Of a DNA stretch of 11,049 nt, positions 1 through 11,049 are shown in pieces. Within the stretch, counting starts at the first letter, position 1. The number at the start of each line of letters is the position of its first letter. Both the position numbers and the translations under genes were made by a program. The DNA is from Betaproteobacteria bacterium (lineage in GTDB: Bacteria > Pseudomonadota > Gammaproteobacteria > Burkholderiales > Rhodocyclaceae): NCBI GenBank assembly GCA_016880375.1, contig JAEHDO010000373.1, positions 1 to 11,049 of the forward strand, written 5' to 3'. The notes below the pieces were generated by a model. The model saw nothing but the letters and a program-made list of their open reading frames with translations. It was not told the origin of the DNA and ran no database searches.

Positions 1-2336
1 TGGCGTTGTATGCCAGAACAAATCAGTTCGGCTTCATGGAGACACCCTACCGCAAGGTGGTAGATAGCCGGGTTACCGACCAGATCGATTATCTATCGGC
101 GATCGAAGAAGGCCATTTCATCATCGCACAGGCCAACGCCCAGTTGGACAAGAAGGGCAGGCTCGTCGACGAACTCGTATCGTCACGCCACAAGAGCGAA
201 TTCACTCTAGTTACCCCAGACCAAGTCCAGTACATGGACGTAGCGCCTGGACAGATCGTGTCGGTGGCCGCTTCGCTTATCCCCTTCTTGGAACACGACG
301 ATGCCAACCGCGCCCTGATGGGTGCCAACATGCAGCGCCAGGCAGTGCCCTGCCTGCGTGCCGAAAAAGCATTGGTCGGAACCGGCATCGAGCGTACCGT
401 TGCCGTCGACTCGGGCACTGCCGTGCAGGCCCTGCGCGGCGGGGTGGTAGATTACATTGATGCCAACCGCATAGTAATTCGCGTGCACGATGATGAGACA
501 GTCCCTGGGGAAGTCGGTGTCGATATCTACAACTTGATCAAGTACACACGTTCCAATCAGAATACAAACATCAATCAGCGGCCTTTGGTGAAGGTGAGCG
601 ATATCATTTCCAAGGGAGATGTTATTGCCGACGGTGCTTCCACCGACATGGGCGAACTAGCGCTTGGTCAGAACATGCTGGTGGCCTTCATGCCCTGGAA
701 TGGCTATAATTTTGAGGACTCGATTCTCATTTCCGAACGCGTGGTAGCCGATGATCGATTCACATCGATCCACATCGAGGAATTGACGGTCGTTGCCCGC
801 GACACGAAGCTCGGCGCCGAGGAAATTACCCGCGACATCGCTTCGCTAGGCGAGGCGCAGTTATCGCGTCTGGACGAGTCCGGCATTGTCTATATCGGCG
901 CCGAGGTCGAAGCCGGCGACGTGCTGGTTGGGAAGGTGACGCCGAAGGGCGAAACCCAGCTGACGCCGGAAGAAAAGCTGCTACGCGCCATCTTCGGAGA
1001 GAAGGCCTCCGACGTTAAGGATACTGGCCTGCGCGTGCCGTCCGGAATGTCCGGTACGGTAATTGATGTGCAGGTGTTCACCCGCGAGGGCATCGAGCGA
1101 GACAAGCGGGCCCAGCAGATTATCGATGACGAGCTGCGCCGCTATAAAACAGATCTTGCTGACCAGATGCGCATTGTCGAACGCGACACCTTCGCCCGGA
1201 TCGAAAGACTGCTGATTGGCAAGGTTGCCAACAAGGGACCGAAGAAGCTGGCCAAGGGCACCAAGATCACCAAGGCTTATCTGGAGTCGATTGATCCTCA
1301 TCATTGGTTCGATATCGGCTTGGCCAACGACGAGACGGCCCAGCAGATGGAAAACCTGCGCGATAGCATCGAGCAGACGCGCAAAGACTTCGACCAGGCT
1401 TTCGAAGCGAAGAGGAAAAAACTTACCCAGGGCGACGAATTGCCCCCGGGCGTGCAGAAGATGGTGAAAGTGTATCTGGCCGTCAAGAGGCGCCTGCAAC
1501 CTGGCGATAAGATGGCTGGTCGTCATGGCAATAAGGGCGTTGTTTCACGCATCGTGCCGATCGAGGACATGCCTCACATGGCTGACGGGACGACCGTCGA
1601 CATCTTGCTTAACCCGTTGGGTGTGCCATCACGGATGAACATTGGACAGATCCTCGAAACGCACCTAGGTTGGGCCGCAAAAGGTCTCGGTCTGAAGATC
1701 GGCGAGCTGCTGAAGAAACAGACCGCCATCGCAGACCTGCGCAAGTACCTGAACAAGATCTACAACTCGAGCGGCAAGGGCGAGGATATCGATTCGCTGT
1801 CTGACCAGGAAATCATCGAGCTGGCGGACAACCTTAAGCCAGGCGTGCCTTTCGCCACCCCTGTGTTCGATGGCGCCCACGAGGACGAGATCAAGAACAT
1901 GCTAGAACTGGCCGGAATGCCGCGAAGTGGCCAGGTCACGCTGTTCGATGGCCGAACTGGCGAACAGTTCGAGCGCCCTGTTACCGTAGGCTATATGCAT
2001 GTACTCAAGTTGCACCATCTGGTGGATGACAAGATGCATGCACGTTCCACTGGGCCCTACAGTCTCGTGACACAACAGCCTCTGGGCGGCAAGGCCCAGT
2101 TTGGCGGTCAGCGCTTCGGCGAGATGGAAGTTTGGGCGCTAGAAGCCTACGGCGCTTCCTATACGCTGCAGGAAATGCTTACGGTCAAGTCCGACGACGT
2201 ATCAGGTCGCACGAAAGTCTACGAGAATATTGTCAAGGGAGAGCACAAGATTGACGCCGGGATGCCGGAATCCTTCAACGTGCTGGTAAAGGAAATCCGC
2301 TCCTTGGCGATCGATATCGACCTTGAGCGATATTAA
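1..2336 (+). CDS. rpoB: RNA polymerase beta subunit, C-terminal 778 codons (5' truncated by window edge)
   Basis: This is the beta subunit of DNA-dependent RNA polymerase, which with beta' forms the catalytic core that transcribes all genes. The gene enters the window already open: the frame is read from base 3 (A-L-Y-A-R-T-N-Q), and bases 1-2 are the end of a Leu-type codon, so the TTG at 6 is not the start. By recall of E. coli RpoB, the first residue matches about residue 576, just after rifampicin cluster II, so resistance positions cannot be read here. Visible landmarks are GYNFEDSI (Asp codon 717-719) and [12 protein letters not shown] with the two conserved active-centre lysines (codons 1509-1511 and 1533-1535, E. 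coli K1065 and K1073). The C-terminal clamp anchor [15 protein letters not shown] is present. A helical, charged insert around 1200-1440 corresponds to the lineage-variable region before the active-site lysines and makes this part about 11 residues longer than in E. coli. It ends in TAA, 98 bases before rpoC. Identity is certain. Confidence 0.99.
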   Translation, partial: ALYARTNQFGFMETPYRKVVDSRVTDQIDYLSAIEEGHFIIAQANAQLDKKGRLVDELVSSRHKSEFTLVTPDQVQYMDVAPGQIVSVAASLIPFLEHDDANRALMGANMQRQAVPCLRAEKALVGTGIERTVAVDSGTAVQALRGGVVDYIDANRIVIRVHDDETVPGEVGVDIYNLIKYTRSNQNTNINQRPLVKVSDIISKGDVIADGASTDMGELALGQNMLVAFMPWNGYNFEDSILISERVVADDRFTSIHIEELTVVARDTKLGAEEITRDIASLGEAQLSRLDESGIVYIGAEVEAGDVLVGKVTPKGETQLTPEEKLLRAIFGEKASDVKDTGLRVPSGMSGTVIDVQVFTREGIERDKRAQQIIDDELRRYKTDLADQMRIVERDTFARIERLLIGKVANKGPKKLAKGTKITKAYLESIDPHHWFDIGLANDETAQQMENLRDSIEQTRKDFDQAFEAKRKKLTQGDELPPGVQKMVKVYLAVKRRLQPGDKMAGRHGNKGVVSRIVPIEDMPHMADGTTVDILLNPLGVPSRMNIGQILETHLGWAAKGLGLKIGELLKKQTAIADLRKYLNKIYNSSGKGEDIDSLSDQEIIELADNLKPGVPFATPVFDGAHEDEIKNMLELAGMPRSGQVTLFDGRTGEQFERPVTVGYMHVLKLHHLVDDKMHARSTGPYSLVTQQPLGGKAQFGGQRFGEMEVWALEAYGASYTLQEMLTVKSDDVSGRTKVYENIVKGEHKIDAGMPESFNVLVKEIRSLAIDIDLERY

Positions 2337-2351
2337 GAGACCGGGCAAAGA

Positions 2352-2380
2352 CGCCGATCATGCGAAGAGCATGATCGGCG
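2352..2380 (+). other. Perfect 12-bp hairpin in the rpoB-rpoC spacer
   Basis: CGCCGATCATGC (2352-2363) and GCATGATCGGCG (2369-2380) are exact reverse complements separated by a 5-base loop, GAAGA. The following bases are A/G-rich and the nearest T-rich stretch (2397-2405) begins 16 bases further on, so it does not look like an intrinsic terminator. It may be an RNA processing or stabilising element between the rpoB and rpoC cistrons, or a dispersed palindromic repeat. It is transcribed with the operon. The structure is seen directly; its role is inference. Confidence 0.75.
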
Positions 2381-2434
2381 GAAAGAAATCCTGGAATTTT
2401 GTTTTGAAGTTTCACCCCTTGCAGGAGTGAAGAC

Positions 2435-6630
<4,196 letters not shown>

Positions 6631-6634
<4 letters not shown>

Positions 6635-6660
6635 CGCAGGTCTGAAAATTCCCTTATAAT
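6631..6660 (+). promoter_or_regulatory. Sigma70-type promoter for the str operon, overlapping the rpoC stop codon
   Basis: TTGACG (6631-6636) and TATAAT (6655-6660) are separated by 18 bases, giving a five-of-six -35 box and a perfect -10 box. The rpoC stop TGA (6632-6634) lies inside the -35 box. The start point should fall near 6667, leaving a leader of about 100 bases before rpsL. The six bases after the -10 box are CCGGCC, a G+C-rich discriminator of the kind linked to ppGpp/DksA control of ribosomal promoters in E. coli. The boxes are seen directly; activity and stringent control are inferred. Confidence 0.8.
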
Positions 6661-6678
6661 CCGGCCTCTTTGCGAACG

Positions 6679-6703
6679 GCGCGGCTAAACCGCGCGCTGC
6701 GCG
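6679..6703 (+). other. Two mutually exclusive leader hairpins upstream of rpsL
   Basis: GCGCGG (6679-6684) pairs with CCGCGC (6690-6695) around a CTAAA loop. Alternatively CGCGC (6691-6695) pairs with GCGCG (6699-6703) around a GCT loop. Both use 6691-6695, so only one can form at a time. The region sits between the predicted transcription start and the terminator-like hairpin before rpsL. The local sequence is extremely G+C-rich, so some pairing is expected by chance; function is not established. Confidence 0.45.
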
Positions 6704-6716
6704 AGAAACACGAATC

Positions 6717-6753
6717 CCGGGGCGGCGCAGTTTGAAAGCCGCCTTGGTTTTTT
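6717..6753 (+). terminator. Intrinsic terminator or attenuator immediately upstream of rpsL
   Basis: CCGGGGCGGC (6717-6726) pairs with GCCGCCTTGG (6738-6747) over 10 bp, including two G-T wobbles, with an 11-base loop. It is followed at once by six T (6748-6753). This fits a Rho-independent terminator ending 14 bases before the rpsL start. Because the promoter at 6631-6660 lies upstream, it would stop both rpoBC read-through and transcripts started at that promoter, which is the position expected of an attenuator rather than a simple operon end. An alternative pairing of GCGCTGC (6694-6700) with GCGGCGC (6722-6728) would disrupt it. Confidence 0.65.
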
Positions 6754-6767
6754 GGAAATTCGAAAAT

Positions 6768-7145
6768 ATGCCAACAATCAACCAGTTAGTGCGTAAATCG
6801 CGCAAGGCACCAGCAACCAAGAGCAAGGTGCCGGCGCTGGCAAACTGCCCTGCCAAGCGCGGGGTGTGCACACGCGTATATACAACGACGCCGAAGAAAC
6901 CGAACTCGGCACTGCGGAAAGTCGCCAAGGTACGCCTGACCAACGGTTTTGAGGTGATTTCCTACATCGGTGGCGAAGGCCACAACCTGCAAGAGCATTC
7001 GGTGGTTCTGATCCGCGGTGGCCGCGTAAAGGATCTGCCTGGCGTGCGCTACCACATCGTGCGTGGCAGTTTGGATACGCAGGGTGTCAAGGACCGCAAA
7101 CAGAGCCGTTCTAAGTATGGTGCCAAGCGGCCGAAGGCTGCCTAA
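6768..7145 (+). CDS. rpsL: 30S ribosomal protein S12 (125 aa)
   Basis: S12 is the 30S protein at the decoding centre; it contributes to tRNA selection accuracy and is the classical streptomycin target. The ATG at 6768 is chosen because [10 protein letters not shown] is the conserved S12 N-terminus. The upstream in-frame TTG at 6732 would add 12 residues encoded inside the terminator-like hairpin. The ribosome binding site is weak (GGAA, 6754-6757, ten bases upstream). The signature [10 protein letters not shown] contains K43 and K44 (counting Met), and [13 protein letters not shown] contains K88, D89 and P91. These are the streptomycin-sensitive forms, with D89 the residue that is methylthiolated in many bacteria. 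Residues 11-30 differ from the commonest beta-proteobacterial wording but lie in a variable stretch, and length is normal. It is 25 bases before rpsG and clearly cotranscribed with it. Confidence 0.98.
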   Translation: MPTINQLVRKSRKAPATKSKVPALANCPAKRGVCTRVYTTTPKKPNSALRKVAKVRLTNGFEVISYIGGEGHNLQEHSVVLIRGGRVKDLPGVRYHIVRGSLDTQGVKDRKQSRSKYGAKRPKAA

Positions 7146-7170
7146 CAGGAAAGATCAGGGGTAAGAGAAT

Positions 7171-7641
7171 ATGCCACGACGTAGAGAAGTTCCGAAGCGC
7201 GACATCCTGCCTGACCCGAAATTTGGCAGCCAGGATGTAGCGAAATTCGTCAACGTTTTGATGATGAGCGGCAAAAAATCGGTCGCTGAGGGCACCCTCT
7301 ATCGCGCCTTTGATCAGATTAAGAGCAAGTCCGGCAAGGATCCCCTCGAAATCTTCACGCAGGCCGTGAGCAACGTCAAACCATCCGTTGAGGTGAAGAG
7401 CCGCCGCGTCGGTGGCGCCAACTACCAGGTACCGGTGGAGGTGCGTCCGGTGCGCCGCGCCGCGCTGGCGATGCGCTGGATCCGCGAATCGGCACGCAAG
7501 CGCTCGGAGAAATCCATGGGAGCCCGCCTCGCCGGCGAATTGCTGGAAGCCGCCGAGGGCCGTGGCGGTGCAGTGAAGAAGCGCGAGGAAGTCCACCGCA
7601 TGGCCGATGCCAACAAGGCCTTCGCGCATTACCGCTTTTGA
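7171..7641 (+). CDS. rpsG: 30S ribosomal protein S7 (156 aa)
   Basis: S7 is the primary 16S rRNA-binding protein that starts assembly of the 30S head and lies near the E-site tRNA. The start [20 protein letters not shown] is the standard N-terminus, and AGGGG (7157-7161) lies nine bases upstream. The signature [14 protein letters not shown] is present near residues 78-91, and the C-terminal part [21 protein letters not shown] is typical. At 156 residues it matches the common bacterial length, without the C-terminal extension of E. coli K-12. In E. coli, S7 represses the str operon by binding the rpsL-rpsG spacer; here that spacer is only 25 bases, so that mechanism may not apply. TGA is followed by a structured spacer before fusA. 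Confidence 0.98.
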   Translation: MPRRREVPKRDILPDPKFGSQDVAKFVNVLMMSGKKSVAEGTLYRAFDQIKSKSGKDPLEIFTQAVSNVKPSVEVKSRRVGGANYQVPVEVRPVRRAALAMRWIRESARKRSEKSMGARLAGELLEAAEGRGGAVKKREEVHRMADANKAFAHYRF

Positions 7642-7646
7642 TGAGT

Positions 7647-7663
7647 GGCCGGGATTCCCGGCC
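7647..7663 (+). other. Perfect 7-bp G+C hairpin just after rpsG
   Basis: GGCCGGG (7647-7653) and CCCGGCC (7657-7663) are exact inverted repeats around an ATT loop, starting five bases after the rpsG stop codon. Only two T follow (TTGACAG), so it is a poor terminator by itself. It may protect the 3' end of the rpsLG message or help termination with the next hairpin. Role inferred. Confidence 0.6.
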
Positions 7664-7679
7664 TTGACAGAGAAAATAT

Positions 7680-7720
7680 CCGCCATGGTGTTCCCTATTG
7701 ACGCCCTGGCGGTTTGGTTT
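7680..7720 (+). terminator. Terminator- or attenuator-like hairpin before fusA
   Basis: CCGCCA (7680-7685) pairs with TGGCGG (7707-7712). One mismatch inward, GGTG (7687-7690) pairs with CGCC (7702-7705) with one wobble, leaving an 11-base loop. The stem is followed by TTTGGTTT (7713-7720), a T-rich but interrupted run. It ends about 20 bases before the fusA start, so it could reduce read-through from rpsLG into fusA-tuf or influence fusA translation. Termination strength is uncertain because the T run is broken by GG. Confidence 0.45.
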
Positions 7721-7724
7721 AGAT

Positions 7725-7732
7725 AAGGCAGG
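7725..7732 (+). promoter_or_regulatory. Ribosome binding site for fusA (supports GTG start)
   Basis: The purine-rich AAGGCAGG ends eight bases before the GTG at 7741. Together with the conserved N-terminus [15 protein letters not shown] it fixes GTG as the start of fusA. Confidence 0.7.
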
Positions 7733-7740
7733 TTAGCAAA

Positions 7741-9834
7741 GTGGCACGCACGACTCCGATTGAGCGCTATCGAAACATAGGCATCAGTGCCCACATTGAT
7801 GCCGGCAAGACCACGACCACGGAGCGCATTCTTTTCTATACCGGTGTCTCGCACAAGATCGGCGAGGTGCATGATGGCGCCGCCGTCATGGACTGGATGG
7901 AGCAGGAGCGTGAGCGGGGCATTACTATCACGTCTGCTGCCACAACTTGCTTCTGGAAAGGGATGGACAGCAATTACCCGGAGCACCGCGTCAATATCAT
8001 TGACACCCCGGGCCACGTGGACTTCACCATCGAGGTGGAGCGCTCCATGCGCGTTCTGGACGGAGCCTGCATGGTGTACTGTGCCGTGGGCGGAGTGCAG
8101 CCGCAGTCGGAGACAGTGTGGCGCCAGGCCAACAAGTACAAGGTGCCGCGGTTGGCTTTCGTGAATAAGATGGACCGTCAAGGTGCGGACTTCTTCAAGG
8201 TTTACGAACAGATGAAGGCCCGTCTCAAGGCCAACCCGGTGCCGTTGCAGGTGCCTATCGGCGCCGAAGAAAATTTCGAGGGCGTGATCGACCTCATCCG
8301 CATGAAAGCCATTTATTGGGATGAAGCCAGCCAGGGCATGAAGTTCGATCTGCGCGACATTCCCGCCAACCTTGCCGACAAGGCCCAGGAGTGGCGCGAA
8401 AACATGCTCGAAGCGGCAGCCGAGGCAAATGAAGAACTGATGAACAAGTACCTTGAGGAGGGCACCCTCTCCGAGGCGGACGCCAAGGCAGGTCTGCGCC
8501 AGCGAACCATTGCCAGCGAGATCGTTCCTATGCTATGCGGCTCAGCCTTCAAGAACAAGGGTGTGCAGGCCATGCTGGACGCGGTCATCGACTTCATGCC
8601 TGCGCCGACAGATATCCCGCCGGTCAAGGGGGAACTTGAAAACGGCAAAGAAGGTGAGCGCAAAGCTGATGACGCCGAGCCTTTCTCCGGTCTGGCATTC
8701 AAGATCATGACCGACCCCTACGTCGGTCAGCTGACCTTCTTCCGCGTCTATTCGGGCGTGGTGAAATCAGGCGACACGATCTACAACCCGATCAAGGGCC
8801 GCAAGGAACGCATCGGCCGCATCCTGCAGATGCATGCCAATCAGCGTCAGGAGATCAAGGAAGTTCGCGCCGGAGATATTGCCGCCGCGGTCGGCCTGAA
8901 AGAAGCGACTACGGGCGAGACGCTGTGTGATCCGGACAAGGTCATCACCCTTGTCAAGATGGTATTCCCTGAACCGGTGATTCACGTCGCTGTCGAGCCG
9001 AAGACCAAGGCCGACCAGGAGAAGATGGGGATCGCATTGAACCGCCTGGCACAGGAAGATCCATCGTTCCGCGTGCGCACCGACGAAGAATCCGGCCAAA
9101 CCATCATCTCGGGCATGGGCGAGCTGCATCTTGAGATTCTGGTTGATCGCATGAAGCGCGAGTTCAGCGTTGAAGCTAACGTCGGCGCTCCACAGGTGGC
9201 CTACCGCGAGGCAATCAAGAAAAGCACCGAGATCGAGGGCAAGTTCATCAAGCAGTCCGGCGGTCGTGGTCAGTACGGTCACGTCTGGCTCAAACTCGAA
9301 CCGAACGAAGCTGGCAAGGGCTTCGAATTCATCGATGCCATCAAGGGCGGCACTGTGCCGCGAGAGTTCATTCCGGCGGTGGAAAAGGGGCTTAACGAGA
9401 CGCTGCCGAATGGCGTTTTGGCCGGGTTTCCCGTAGTAGATGTCAAGGTTACGCTGTTCGACGGCTCCTATCACGATGTGGACTCGAACGAAAATGCCTT
9501 CAAGATGGCGGCTTCCATCGCCTTCAAAGACGGCATGCGCAAGGCCAATCCGGTCCTGCTCGAGCCGATGATGGCTGTCGAGGTGGAAACTCCCGAGGAT
9601 TTCATGGGCAACGTCATGGGCGACTTGTCCGGCCGCCGTGGCATGGTGCAGGGCATGGAAGATCAGGTCGGCGGTATCAAGCTGGTCAAGGCAGAAGTGC
9701 CGCTGGCCGAGATGTTCGGTTATTCGACCACGCTGCGCTCGCTTTCCCAGGGCCGCGCCACCTACTCGATGGAATTCAAGCACTACACCGAGGCGCCGAA
9801 GAATGTCGCCGAGGCAATCATCAACAAGAAGTGA
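7741..9834 (+). CDS. fusA: Translation elongation factor G (697 aa)
   Basis: EF-G is the cytoplasmic GTPase that drives tRNA-mRNA translocation and, with RRF, ribosome recycling. The GTG start gives [20 protein letters not shown], the family N-terminus. GTPase motifs are all present: P-loop AHIDAGKTT (residues 17-25), switch I RGITITSA (59-66, with T64), switch II DTPGH (88-92, with H92), NKMD (142-145) and GSAF (267-270). Domain II follows (about 300-400), including [15 protein letters not shown], then domain III with GMGELHLEI. Domain IV contains [11 protein letters not shown] and the tip loop [12 protein letters not shown] with H578, the equivalent of the conserved histidine that enters the decoding site. 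C-terminal domain V includes [14 protein letters not shown] and [10 protein letters not shown]. Length is about seven residues below E. coli EF-G, within family range. It sits 24 bases before tuf, with shared transcription expected. No truncation or fusion is seen. Confidence 0.99.
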   Translation: MARTTPIERYRNIGISAHIDAGKTTTTERILFYTGVSHKIGEVHDGAAVMDWMEQERERGITITSAATTCFWKGMDSNYPEHRVNIIDTPGHVDFTIEVERSMRVLDGACMVYCAVGGVQPQSETVWRQANKYKVPRLAFVNKMDRQGADFFKVYEQMKARLKANPVPLQVPIGAEENFEGVIDLIRMKAIYWDEASQGMKFDLRDIPANLADKAQEWRENMLEAAAEANEELMNKYLEEGTLSEADAKAGLRQRTIASEIVPMLCGSAFKNKGVQAMLDAVIDFMPAPTDIPPVKGELENGKEGERKADDAEPFSGLAFKIMTDPYVGQLTFFRVYSGVVKSGDTIYNPIKGRKERIGRILQMHANQRQEIKEVRAGDIAAAVGLKEATTGETLCDPDKVITLVKMVFPEPVIHVAVEPKTKADQEKMGIALNRLAQEDPSFRVRTDEESGQTIISGMGELHLEILVDRMKREFSVEANVGAPQVAYREAIKKSTEIEGKFIKQSGGRGQYGHVWLKLEPNEAGKGFEFIDAIKGGTVPREFIPAVEKGLNETLPNGVLAGFPVVDVKVTLFDGSYHDVDSNENAFKMAASIAFKDGMRKANPVLLEPMMAVEVETPEDFMGNVMGDLSGRRGMVQGMEDQVGGIKLVKAEVPLAEMFGYSTTLRSLSQGRATYSMEFKHYTEAPKNVAEAIINKK

Positions 9835-9858
9835 TTTGTTCTTTAGGGGAATAGACAC

Positions 9859-11049
<1,191 letters not shown>

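Noticed and set aside
6..8. TTG at 6 as the start of the first gene
   Set aside because: The frame is open to the window edge and aligns with the middle of RpoB; the gene starts upstream of the window.
1198..1440. Apparent extra segment in RpoB compared with E. coli
   Set aside because: This region before the active-site lysines is known to vary in length and sequence between bacterial lineages. The charged, helical sequence looks like ordinary lineage variation rather than an inserted domain or intein.
6670..6735. Possible 21-codon, Arg-rich leader peptide (TTG start) ending in the loop of the rpsL attenuator hairpin
   Set aside because: The position is suggestive, with five Arg codons, but the start is TTG, lies within a few bases of the predicted transcription start and has no Shine-Dalgarno sequence. 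Arg codons are expected in such a G+C-rich stretch.
6732..6767. Upstream TTG start extending S12 by 12 residues
   Set aside because: The S12 N-terminus MPTINQLV is strongly conserved, and the extension would be encoded by the terminator-like hairpin and its T run.
7664..7703. Promoter -35-like boxes TTGACA (7664-7669) and TTGACG (7698-7703) before fusA
   Set aside because: No acceptable -10 box lies 16-18 bases downstream of the first. The second is followed only by weak candidates such as TAGATA (7720-7725, three of six matches).
7111..8181. Minus-strand open frame of 356 codons over rpsG and the start of fusA
   Set aside because: Antisense shadow of conserved genes, again His/Ala/Leu-rich with no recognisable motif; no supporting promoter or ribosome binding site seen.

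Overview
The window holds a contiguous piece of the bacterial transcription and translation core, all genes on the + strand and in the order rpoB (3' part) - rpoC - rpsL - rpsG - fusA - tuf. This order, with rpoBC directly in front of the str operon, is usual in Betaproteobacteria. The protein sequences fit that class: S12 begins MPTINQLV, the RpoC and EF-Tu C-termini are of beta type, and EF-Tu is 396 residues. The EF-Tu and S12 wording recalls Rhodocyclales-like lineages, but I would not name a genus from this. Coding density is very high, G+C is moderately high, and I see no mobile element, CRISPR array, tRNA, rRNA or foreign gene.

Layout: 1-2336 is the last 778 codons of rpoB, starting just past rifampicin cluster II. 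2337-2434 is a spacer with a perfect 12-bp hairpin. 2435-6634 is full-length rpoC. 6635-6767 is a regulatory spacer. It carries a near-consensus sigma70 promoter whose -35 box overlaps the rpoC stop codon, a G+C-rich discriminator, alternative hairpins, and an intrinsic-terminator-like hairpin with six T just before rpsL. 6768-7145 is rpsL and 7171-7641 is rpsG. 7642-7740 is a spacer with two more hairpins, the second followed by a T-rich run. 7741-9834 is fusA with a GTG start. 9859-11049 is tuf, whose stop codon is the last base of the window.

How they work together: beta and beta' form the RNA polymerase catalytic core, S12 and S7 are 30S proteins at the decoding centre and head, and EF-G and EF-Tu drive translocation and aminoacyl-tRNA delivery. 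All genes look intact, with the usual catalytic, metal-binding and GTPase residues present, so nothing suggests pseudogenisation or resistance mutations in the parts visible.

I found no novel multigene system here. What deserves a second look lies in the spacers. The rpsL leader has the architecture of a transcription attenuator (promoter, competing hairpins, terminator). The rpsL-rpsG spacer is short while the rpsG-fusA spacer is long and structured, the reverse of the E. coli str operon. These are sequence readings and pairings done by eye, without folding energies or database searches.
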